Both the position numbers and the translations under genes were made by a program. Below, piece by piece: positions 1 to 5,677 of a DNA stretch of 6,729 nucleotides. The DNA comes from an uncultured Ruminococcus sp. GTDB lineage: Bacteria; Bacillota; Clostridia; Oscillospirales; Ruminococcaceae. How positions within the stretch are numbered: position 1 is the stretch's first letter; every line of letters starts with the position of its first letter. The DNA lies in the NCBI GenBank assembly GCA_946404705.1, contig CAMJES010000125.1:1-6729 (forward strand), written 5' to 3'. Under the pieces are notes generated by a model, which saw only the letters and a list, made by a program, of their open reading frames with translations, searched no databases and was not told the DNA's origin.

Positions 1-45
1 CCACCGAGATCTACACTCTTTCCCTACACGACGCTCTTCCGATCT
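1..45 (+). other. Illumina P5/TruSeq adapter remnant (artefact)
   Basis: These bases match, base for base, the 3' 45 nt of the 58-nt Illumina universal (P5) adapter. They run from CCACCGAGATCT through the sequencing-primer site to the terminal CTCTTCCGATCT; only the first 13 nt of the adapter are missing. This is synthetic DNA left at a contig end by incomplete read trimming, not part of the genome. The junction to biological sequence is between 45 and 46, where the potD reading frame becomes recognisable. The match is from memory of the adapter sequence and is exact over the whole stretch. Confidence 0.98.
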
Positions 46-216
46 ATTTATTGTGATTCCTTTATCGCGAAAACGTGAGTAATACTCATCATCTTCAATT
101 GTGAGGGTCTGAACTGCGGTTTCCTCTTCCTCATCGTCTGTTTCTTCTTCGATATGGTCTGCACAGGCTGAAAGGAAAAGACATAAAGCCACAGCAAAAG
201 GCAAAAGCTTTTTCAT
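46..216 (-). CDS. potD: PotD, spermidine/putrescine-binding lipoprotein (N-terminal 57 codons only)
   Basis: This is the extracytoplasmic substrate-binding component of the polyamine importer encoded just upstream, by family knowledge anchored on the outer face of the membrane. The start at 216 overlaps the potC stop by one base (TAATG). A GGGGG-type ribosome binding site lies about 10 nt upstream, inside the last potC codons. The product opens with a lipoprotein signal peptide: MKK, a hydrophobic core at residues 4-17, and lipobox LSAC with the lipidated Cys at 18. A strongly acidic tether follows at residues 20-32 (D20, E23-E25, D27-D28, E29-E32). The last genuine residues, DKGITIN, fit the start of the mature PotD fold, where the first beta strand normally continues into a VYNWGEY-like motif. 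The gene is cut by the contig end, and the in-frame continuation through bases 1-45 is adapter. Identification rests on operon position plus this short N-terminus. Confidence 0.88.
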
Positions 217-1016
217 TACCGTCTTTCCCCCTTTTCCTTTGCGTTGCTCTTTATTTCAAGGACATTTTTTATAACAAGAATAACTACCACTACGAGGAAG
301 ATTATCGTTGAAAGAGCGTTTATCTCGGGGCTGACTTTTCTTCTCGTCATAGAATAGATGGTTACTGGAAGCGTCTGCATACTTGAACCACAGGTGAAAT
401 AGCTGATTATAAAGTCGTCAAGCGAGAATGTAAACGAGATAAGGAAGCCTGAAACGACACCGGGCATTATCTCGGGCAGTACGACCTTAAAGAACGCTTG
501 AAGCGGATTGCAGCCCAAGTCCTGCGCGGCTTCATACACAAACGGATCCATTTGCTGCAGCTTTGGCATAACATTCAATATCACATAGGGAACATCAAAC
601 GTAATATGCGCTATAAGCAGGGTTACAAAGCCGAATTCAAAATTCATTCTTGCCGCAAAGAACACAAAAAGCAGCATCAGCGATACGCCCGTTACGATCT
701 CGGGGTTGATAATTGGGAAATTTGTAATGTTGAGGACAACCATTCTCGGTAACTTTTTCATATTGTTTATTCCGACTGCTGCGGCTGTTCCAAGAATAGT
801 TGAAGCTATTGACGCAAGTATTGCTATGATTATCGTATTGACAAGCGAGGACATTATTATCTCATTTTTGAAGAGCTTTATATACCAGTCAAACGTAAAT
901 CCCGACATTACCGAGCGGCTTTTTGTTGTGTTGAACGAAAAGACTATCAGCACAAATATCGGAACATACAGAAACATCATCACAAGGGCAAGATATACTT
1001 TGGATAATTTCTTCAT
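216..1016 (-). CDS. potC: PotC, spermidine/putrescine ABC transporter permease
   Basis: This is one of the two inner-membrane permease subunits of the PotABCD polyamine importer, 266 aa, the usual length for PotC. About six hydrophobic segments are visible (roughly residues 7-29, 58-82, 92-121, 130-150, 188-208 and 234-254). The cytoplasmic EAA loop that docks on the ATPase lies at about 161-186 (E162-A163-A164, G168, then P181 and P185-G186). The SLDDFIIS segment at 198-205 is typical of PotC-type permeases. The start at 1016 is supported by a GGGGGAG ribosome binding site 5 nt upstream (1022-1028). The gene begins 12 nt after the potB stop, and its stop overlaps the potD start by one base, so the subunits are probably translated in a coupled way. 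No truncation or frameshift is seen. Substrate choice between putrescine and spermidine cannot be read from this subunit. Confidence 0.94.
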   Translation of the reverse strand: MKKLSKVYLALVMMFLYVPIFVLIVFSFNTTKSRSVMSGFTFDWYIKLFKNEIIMSSLVNTIIIAILASIASTILGTAAAVGINNMKKLPRMVVLNITNFPIINPEIVTGVSLMLLFVFFAARMNFEFGFVTLLIAHITFDVPYVILNVMPKLQQMDPFVYEAAQDLGCNPLQAFFKVVLPEIMPGVVSGFLISFTFSLDDFIISYFTCGSSMQTLPVTIYSMTRRKVSPEINALSTIIFLVVVVILVIKNVLEIKSNAKEKGERR

Positions 1017-1028
1017 ATTCTCTCCCCC

Positions 1029-1841
1029 TTACATTACCATAACGCCGTCTTCATCGGCGCCGAACTGGTTCAGTATCGTCATTATCAGCAGGACTATAAC
1101 CATAAGAACGAGTGAAATTGCTGCTCCGAGGTTGATATTATAGGAGTTGCCCAAGAACTGCATTTCGATAAGGTCGCCGATAAGGAGGTTTCCGCCGCCG
1201 CCGAGCATTCTCGAAATGATGAATGTACTGATAGCAGGCACGAAAACCATTGTTATCCCCGAAAAAACACCGGGAAGACTGAGCGGAAAAACAACTTTTA
1301 CCATTGTTTTCCAAGAATTGCAGCCTAAATCGGCAGCTGCTTCAAGTACGCTTTTATCTATCTTTACCATAACCGAATAGATAGGCAGAATCATAAACGG
1401 CAGATAATTATACACCATTCCGAGAACGACCGCGCCCTCGGTATTGAGCATTTTGAACGGTCCCAAGCCGACAAGTCCCAACACCGCATTTATCAGACCG
1501 TTATTTCCGAGCAATGTCATCCACGCGTAGGTTCTGAGCAGGAAGTTCATCCACATAGGCAGCATTACTATCATAAGCATTGTACTTTGGATATTCGTAT
1601 TCATTCCGATAAGGATATAGGCAAGCGGATATGCTATCAAAAGGCATATTACTGTTGAAATAAGCGCAAGCCATATTGAACGCACGAAAATCGGAGTATA
1701 CTGTGCAACATCCGAAACATAATCAAGCGTAAAATTCCCGTCCTTATCCGTAAATGCAAAATATGCGACCATTAAAAGCGGAACAAGAATGAAAACTATC
1801 ATCCACACAAGATAAGGTGCAGCGGCGATCTTATTCTTCAT
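1029..1841 (-). CDS. potB: PotB, spermidine/putrescine ABC transporter permease
   Basis: This is the first permease subunit of the polyamine importer, 270 aa from the chosen start, and it should pair with PotC in the membrane. Hydrophobic segments lie near residues 12-32, 57-80, 85-105, 136-158, 192-212 and 236-257. The ATPase-docking EAA loop is at about 167-191 (E167-A168-A169, G173, P186, P190-G191). The longest open frame starts at 1868, but its first codons (KKRRK) are simply the AAAAAGGAGGAAA ribosome binding site read as protein, so I place the start at 1841. AAGGAGG at 1854-1860 lies 12 nt before that ATG. The gene then overlaps the potA stop by 11 nt, which fits translational coupling. 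The protein is full length with a normal core. The C-terminal tail (GADEDGVMVM) is short and acidic, and its role is unknown. Confidence 0.93.
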   Translation of the reverse strand: MKNKIAAAPYLVWMIVFILVPLLMVAYFAFTDKDGNFTLDYVSDVAQYTPIFVRSIWLALISTVICLLIAYPLAYILIGMNTNIQSTMLMIVMLPMWMNFLLRTYAWMTLLGNNGLINAVLGLVGLGPFKMLNTEGAVVLGMVYNYLPFMILPIYSVMVKIDKSVLEAAADLGCNSWKTMVKVVFPLSLPGVFSGITMVFVPAISTFIISRMLGGGGNLLIGDLIEMQFLGNSYNINLGAAISLVLMVIVLLIMTILNQFGADEDGVMVM

Positions 1842-2910
1842 TTTCAGCTGTTTCCTCCTTTTTTTCATTGTCCTTCATACGGTGCATGATATGAATATCA
1901 TCGGGCGTAAAGGAGATACCGACAGACGCACCCTTTTCAGCCGCTTTTGTCGAATGGACTATCCAGCGGAAATCATACCCTTCGATAAGCATTTCATAGT
2001 GAACGCCCTTGAAGATAACAGATTCAACAATTCCGCCGAGTTTTGCTTCATCGGGAGCAACAAGGGTAATATCCTCAGGTCTTATCACGATATCGACAGG
2101 AGTATTCTCTCCGAAGCCGCTGTCAACACACTCGAATTGGCTGCCTGCTATCTCAACAAGCCTGTCCTTTATCATAAGTCCGTGGAGAATATTGCTTTCT
2201 CCAATAAAATCGGCAACGAATGCATTTGTAGGTTCATTATAGATATCAACGGGAGAGCCGATCTGCTGGATCTTGCCGCCGTTCATAACAACAACGGTAT
2301 CGCTCATAGTGAGCGCTTCCTCCTGATCGTGAGTAACATAGATAAACGTTATCTCAAGCTGTTCCTGAATACGCTTAAGCTCGATCTGCATTTCCTTGCG
2401 CAGCTTTAAATCAAGTGCGCCGAGCGGTTCGTCAAGCAAAAGCACCTTCGGGTGGTTAACAAGCGCTCTTGCAATTGCAACACGCTGCTGCTGACCGCCG
2501 GAAAGACGGTTTATACTTCTCTTTTCAAAGCCGACAAGGTTAACAAGCTTCAGCATTTCCGCAACACGCTTGGAGATCTCCTTTTCGGGGATTTTTTTAA
2601 CGCGAAGTCCGAATGCGATATTATCATACACATTTAAATGCGGAAAAAGTGCATAACGCTGAAAAACTGTGTTGACGTTGCGCTTATACGGCGGCAATCC
2701 GTTTACTCGCTGACCGTCAAACATAACATCTCCGCTGTCGGGGTTCAAAAAACCGCCTATGATACGCAGGGTTGTTGTTTTTCCGCAGCCTGACGGGCCT
2801 AAGAGCGTTACAAACTCTTTATCCTTTATTTCAAGATTAATTTTATCAAGTATGCGTTCACCGTCAAATTCAACAACAATATCGTTTAATGTTACAATAT
2901 TCTCGCTCAT
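1831..2910 (-). CDS. potA: PotA, spermidine/putrescine import ATP-binding protein
   Basis: This is the ATPase that energises polyamine uptake through PotB/PotC, acting as a dimer on the cytoplasmic face. The 359-aa product carries every ABC nucleotide-binding motif: Walker A GPSGCGKT at 38-45, Q-loop Gln84, signature LSGGQ at 136-140, Walker B VLLLDEP at 156-162 with catalytic Glu161, D-loop GALD at 164-167, and switch His194 in YVTHD. The C-terminal part (about 235-345) is a regulatory TOBE-type region containing the typical IRPEDI motif (276-281). The tail is charged (KKEETAENEE). The open frame extends to 2943, but the extra residues translate the leader. GGGGAGG at 2918-2924, 7 nt before the ATG at 2910, fixes the start. 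It is the first gene of the pot operon, 43 nt downstream of a promoter-like TATAAA. Other spermidine/iron/sugar-type ATPases share this architecture, so the PotA name also relies on the potB-C-D neighbours. Confidence 0.95.
   Translation of the reverse strand: MSENIVTLNDIVVEFDGERILDKINLEIKDKEFVTLLGPSGCGKTTTLRIIGGFLNPDSGDVMFDGQRVNGLPPYKRNVNTVFQRYALFPHLNVYDNIAFGLRVKKIPEKEISKRVAEMLKLVNLVGFEKRSINRLSGGQQQRVAIARALVNHPKVLLLDEPLGALDLKLRKEMQIELKRIQEQLEITFIYVTHDQEEALTMSDTVVVMNGGKIQQIGSPVDIYNEPTNAFVADFIGESNILHGLMIKDRLVEIAGSQFECVDSGFGENTPVDIVIRPEDITLVAPDEAKLGGIVESVIFKGVHYEMLIEGYDFRWIVHSTKAAEKGASVGISFTPDDIHIMHRMKDNEKKEETAENEE
1854..1860 (-). promoter_or_regulatory. potB ribosome binding site inside potA
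   Basis: AAGGAGG on the minus strand lies within the last potA codons (the KKEE region), 12 nt before the potB ATG at 1841. It argues against the upstream ATG at 1868, whose first codons would be this site itself. The spacing is slightly long but within the usual range. Confidence 0.75.
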
Positions 2911-2917
2911 AATAAAA

Positions 2918-2924
2918 CCTCCCC
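2918..2924 (-). promoter_or_regulatory. potA ribosome binding site
   Basis: The sequence GGGGAGG on the minus strand lies 7 nt before the ATG at 2910. It decides between that start and the ATG at 2943. The latter would translate through this site and add the residues MLFWELWGGFI, which have no counterpart in ABC ATPases, and it has no good Shine-Dalgarno sequence of its own. Confidence 0.85.
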
Positions 2925-2952
2925 AAAGCTCCCAAAATAACATACAATATAC

Positions 2953-2981
2953 ACTTTATATTTATTTGCAGAAAAAGTCAA
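2953..2981 (-). promoter_or_regulatory. Predicted sigma-A-type promoter of the pot operon
   Basis: On the minus strand, TTGACT (2976-2981) matches the -35 consensus at five of six positions. It is followed by either TATAAA (2955-2960, five of six, 15-nt spacer) or the overlapping TAAAGT (2953-2958, four of six, 17-nt spacer). The surrounding DNA is very AT-rich. Transcription would begin near 2946, giving a short leader of about 36 nt before potA with no room for a riboswitch. This position, between the upstream operon's hairpin and potA, is where an independent promoter is expected. It has not been shown experimentally. Confidence 0.65.
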
Positions 2982-3029
2982 GAGATATTTCATTAATTTA
3001 CAAAAAAATACAAAATATTCCAACAAATA

Positions 3030-3065
3030 ACGGCGCATTATACGAAAATCCGTACAATGCACCGT
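3030..3065 (-). terminator. Hairpin terminator after the M18 aminopeptidase operon
   Basis: Read on the minus strand, ACGGTGCATTGTACG (3051-3065) and CGTATAATGCGCCGT (3030-3044) form a 15-bp stem around the 6-nt loop GATTTT, with every position paired. Two of the pairs are G·U. A further G·U and a U-A pair can extend the base to 17 bp. A U-rich but interrupted tract (TATTTGTT, 3022-3029) follows. The stem begins about 9 nt after the aminopeptidase stop codon. On the opposite strand the two G·U pairs become A·C mismatches, so the structure is built for leftward transcripts. The imperfect U tract leaves it open whether it terminates or mainly stabilises the 3' end. Confidence 0.75.
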
Positions 3066-3074
3066 CAAAATTAC

Positions 3075-4478
3075 TTATTCATTAAAGAAAACATAGAAAG
3101 ACTTGTATGTCATATAAACATCGGTCTTGGCAACGACTTCAAAAGGAGCGTGCATAGAGATTACGGGAACGCCGACATCAATAACGTCCATATTCATATT
3201 AGCAAGGTATGCAGCAACCGTTCCGCCGCCGCCGCCGTCAACCTTTCCAAGCTCGCCCGTCTGCCAGATAACGTTATTCTTATCAAGCAGAGTGCGCACT
3301 CTTGCTACAAACTCTGCGGAAGCGTCCGATGTACCGGATTTACCTCTTGCACCGGTGAACTTGGTAACGCATACGCCATAGTTCATGAATGCACAGTTTC
3401 TTTTATCCATTACATCGGGGAAGGTCGGGTCGAAAGCTGCATTAACATCGGCAGAAAGACACTCGGTATTTGCGATTACGGTTCTGCCGTTTGCGCCGAA
3501 GCAATCGGCAAGGTTATAGAAGAAATGTTCAAGATAATCGGAGCAAAGTCCCGTATTACCGTCGCTTCCGGTTTCTTCCTTGTCGGTAAGGACAACAACG
3601 GAGGTTTTCTTGACGCCGGTGCAATCAAGGATAGCCTTCAAAGCTGTATAAGCGCATACCTTGTCATCATGTCCGTATGCGCCTACCATACTTCTGTCGA
3701 AGCCAACGTCCTTAGCTTTGAACGCAGGAACAGCTTCAAGCTCTGCAGAGAGAAAATCTTCTTCGATAATGCCGTATTTTTCGTTAAGGATAGAAATAAT
3801 GTTAAGCTTTACCTTTTCGCTTACGTCATCGTCCTTGAACGGCATTGAACCGACAAGAATATTAAGCTCCTCGCCCTTGATAAGTTCTCCGGGAGTACGC
3901 TTCATCTGGTCGTTTGCAAGGTGCGGAAGAAGGTCTGTCACGCAGAAAACGGGGTCGGACTCATCTTCACCGATATTGACCGTAACCTTTGTGCCATCCT
4001 TCTTGATTATCACGCCGTGGAGTGCAAGAGGGATAGCTGCCCATTGATATTTTTTTATTCCGCCGTAGTAATGCGTTTTGAAAAGAGCAGTTTCGCTGTC
4101 CTCATAAAGCGGAAGCTGCTTCAGGTCAAGGCGCGGAGAGTCGATATGCGCTGCTGCAAGGTGTATACCCTTTTCGATAGGTTCGCTGCCTATAACTGCA
4201 AGGATTATTGCCTTTCCCCTATTGTTATAGTATACTTTGTCGCCCTCTTTAAGGCTCATTCCGCCCACGAACTCCTTAAATCCGCATTTTTCGGCAAGAG
4301 TTATTGCTTTTGTAACAGCTTCTCTTTCGATCTTTGCATCGTTAAGGAAAGCTTTATAGTCCTCGCAGAAATTGAAGCAGGTCTTTATTTCATCTGCGGT
4401 AAGTCTTAAGCCTGCGTGTTTTTTTGATATACAGAGCTTTTCTTTAAGAAGCTGACCCTGCGATTTTTCTTTTGACAT
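3075..4478 (-). CDS. M18-family zinc aminopeptidase (aspartyl aminopeptidase/aminopeptidase I type)
   Basis: This is a cytoplasmic metallo-exopeptidase that removes N-terminal residues from peptides. M18 enzymes are large oligomers with two metal ions per active site. The 467-aa product has no signal peptide or membrane segment. Likely ligand and catalytic positions, by comparison with the family: His111 in AAHIDSPR, Asp271 in GHDDKVCAY, Glu301-Glu302 in DKEETGS (general base plus ligand), Asp344 in SADVNAAFDP, and His443 in SMHAPFE. A conserved glycine run (VDGGGGGTVA, 413-422) and a GKSGTSDAS motif (379-387) also fit. The start at 4478 is chosen because AAAGGA (4488-4493) lies 9 nt upstream; an ATG at 4508 would run back into the preceding gene. 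It follows the transglycosylase gene by 19 nt and is the last gene of its operon. Residue specificity (Asp/Glu versus hydrophobic) cannot be told from sequence alone, so I give no symbol. Confidence 0.92.
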   Translation of the reverse strand: MSKEKSQGQLLKEKLCISKKHAGLRLTADEIKTCFNFCEDYKAFLNDAKIEREAVTKAITLAEKCGFKEFVGGMSLKEGDKVYYNNRGKAIILAVIGSEPIEKGIHLAAAHIDSPRLDLKQLPLYEDSETALFKTHYYGGIKKYQWAAIPLALHGVIIKKDGTKVTVNIGEDESDPVFCVTDLLPHLANDQMKRTPGELIKGEELNILVGSMPFKDDDVSEKVKLNIISILNEKYGIIEEDFLSAELEAVPAFKAKDVGFDRSMVGAYGHDDKVCAYTALKAILDCTGVKKTSVVVLTDKEETGSDGNTGLCSDYLEHFFYNLADCFGANGRTVIANTECLSADVNAAFDPTFPDVMDKRNCAFMNYGVCVTKFTGARGKSGTSDASAEFVARVRTLLDKNNVIWQTGELGKVDGGGGGTVAAYLANMNMDVIDVGVPVISMHAPFEVVAKTDVYMTYKSFYVFFNE

Positions 4479-4497
4479 AAAACATCGTCCTTTCGTG

Positions 4498-5058
4498 TTA
4501 TTTTTCATATAAGTTAGTATAACTGCGGTAGGCAGTCATAACCTTATGAACATAGTGATTTGAAGAGGCTGAGGGTATCTTATCAAGCGTTTTTCCGTCC
4601 GAGCTGTACTCGCTGTCGGAAAGCCACGAATTGACCTTTCCCCTGCCCGAAAAATATGCTGCAAGAGCGGTTTCCTCGTCCTGATATTCGCTGTACAAAA
4701 GTGACAGAAGATACGTTCCACACTTAATATTATACTCCGCATTGAACATATCATCATAGGTTATGCCGCTCTCGTCACCCATTCGGTATTGTACCCAGTC
4801 GAAAGCGTCCTCCATAAGCTGCATAAGACCTCTCGCTCCTACATCGGAAACAGCGTCCGTTTTAAATCCGCTTTCGGTTTTTATTACGGCATATACAAGG
4901 TATTTGTCAACACCGTATTCAGCTGAATATTTCTCGACATAAGACTGAAATTTCAGCGGATAGATATATTTCCTGCAAATTGCATCAGCGTTCAGCCCGA
5001 TAAATACACCTGCTGCAACAAGCATCAGCAAAAACGCCGCCGCAAGCTTTTTACGCAT
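4498..5058 (-). CDS. Small membrane-anchored lytic transglycosylase (SLT domain)
   Basis: This predicted peptidoglycan lytic transglycosylase would cleave the MurNAc-GlcNAc bond on the outer face of the membrane. The 186-aa product starts with RKK and a single hydrophobic segment (about residues 5-21), acting as an uncleaved anchor or signal peptide. A compact SLT (goose-lysozyme-like) domain follows at about 38-180. Seen motifs are catalytic Glu62 in KTESGF, GARGLMQL at 74-81, the NIKCGTYLL segment at 110-118, and AYFSGRGKV at 134-142 where AYNAG is usual. The frame is open back to 5115, but I choose the ATG at 5058: AAGGAG (5069-5074) lies 10 nt upstream, and the hydrophobic N-terminus begins there. 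The start overlaps the coaE stop by 8 nt. The catalytic Glu is intact, so activity is expected. The physiological role, such as wall turnover or assembly of envelope machines, is unknown. Confidence 0.9.
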   Translation of the reverse strand: MRKKLAAAFLLMLVAAGVFIGLNADAICRKYIYPLKFQSYVEKYSAEYGVDKYLVYAVIKTESGFKTDAVSDVGARGLMQLMEDAFDWVQYRMGDESGITYDDMFNAEYNIKCGTYLLSLLYSEYQDEETALAAYFSGRGKVNSWLSDSEYSSDGKTLDKIPSASSNHYVHKVMTAYRSYTNLYEK

Positions 5059-5677
5059 TATTGCAATACTCCTTAACCTTGTCTGCAACCTCGCTCGCTT
5101 TTTCAAGCAGAACATCGACCGACTTGTTGTTTTTTATTATAAAATCGGAATGATTGATGAAAAAACGTTCTGAATGCTGCGATGAAAATCGTTCCTTTAT
5201 ACGTTCCGCAGGAAGATCATCACGCTTGGCAATTCTGTTTATCCTTGTCGCTTCGGGTGCGGTAACGCTTATTATCAGATCGCAGAAATCGTCTGCCCTG
5301 CTCTCAAAAAGCGTTGGAGCGTCAAGCAGGACGTATTTTTTCTGATTCTGTGAATATTCTTTTATTTTCTGTAAAATCTCATAAATTATGTATGGGTACG
5401 AAATAGCGTTGAGCTGTTTTAATTTTTCTTTGTTGGTGAAAACGATAGACGCAAGAGCTTTACGGTCGAGTTCTCCGTTTTCGTCAATAACTTCGCTTCC
5501 GAAGCATTCCTCGATCTCTTTAAGGCAAGGCTTTCCCTTCTGCATTACCTCGCGCGCAATTTTATCGGCATTTATGATATCAAAACCTTTTTTTGAAAAA
5601 ACATCACAGACAGTCGTTTTCCCTGCTCCGCTCTGACCGGTAAGACCAACCACAAATATACCGGAGTTTTTACTCAT
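5051..5677 (-). CDS. coaE: Dephospho-CoA kinase
   Basis: This enzyme phosphorylates the 3'-hydroxyl of the ribose of dephospho-CoA, the last step of coenzyme A synthesis, in the cytoplasm. The 208-aa product has the usual length. Motifs in order: P-loop GQSGAGKT at 14-21; NADKIAREV at 36-44, where the conserved catalytic Asp is Asp38; LLDAPTLFE at 117-125, the family's PLLFE-like segment; the lid region KRDDLPAERI with Arg152 and Arg159; then R163 and Gln167; and DFIIKNN at 178-184. The first Asp of the common DAD motif is Asn36 here, a change away from the catalytic Asp. The start at 5677 forms an ATGA overlap with the tsaC stop. An excellent ribosome binding site, GAGGTGAT (5684-5691), lies 6 nt upstream inside tsaC, so translation is probably coupled. 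The 3' end overlaps the transglycosylase gene by 8 nt. Confidence 0.95.
   Translation of the reverse strand: MSKNSGIFVVGLTGQSGAGKTTVCDVFSKKGFDIINADKIAREVMQKGKPCLKEIEECFGSEVIDENGELDRKALASIVFTNKEKLKQLNAISYPYIIYEILQKIKEYSQNQKKYVLLDAPTLFESRADDFCDLIISVTAPEATRINRIAKRDDLPAERIKERFSSQHSERFFINHSDFIIKNNKSVDVLLEKASEVADKVKEYCNNA

Larger units (their letters stand above)
2911..3074. other. Intergenic region between the two operons
   Basis: This 164-bp AT-rich gap is the only real intergenic space in the window. From right to left it holds the hairpin terminator of the upstream operon, an AT-rich stretch with a T-run near 3002-3008 (minus strand), the pot promoter candidate, and the potA ribosome binding site. 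I see no tRNA, small ORF with a ribosome binding site, or repeat beyond the hairpin. Confidence 0.8.

Noticed and set aside
1882..2409. 175-codon open frame on the plus strand opposite potA
   Set aside because: It is fully antisense to the well-supported potA frame and its product resembles no known protein. No promoter or ribosome binding site supports it.
2910..2943. N-terminal extension of PotA (MLFWELWGGFI)
   Set aside because: It is the translation of the leader and ribosome binding site. The start at 2910 has an ideal Shine-Dalgarno sequence and matches where PotA proteins begin.
3222..3239. CCG triplet run resembling a microsatellite
   Set aside because: On the coding strand it is GGC codons for the conserved glycine run of the M18 active-site region (VDGGGGGT), so protein conservation explains it.
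3057..3848. 263-codon open frame on the plus strand opposite the M18 peptidase
   Set aside because: It lies entirely antisense to a gene with clear family motifs, has no recognisable domain, begins inside the terminator hairpin, and lacks a convincing ribosome binding site. It is a shadow of the codon use on the other strand.
4536..4757. 73-codon minus-strand open frame within the transglycosylase gene
   Set aside because: It is an out-of-frame reading of the same DNA. The main frame carries the SLT motifs and an intact stop, so no frameshift is indicated.
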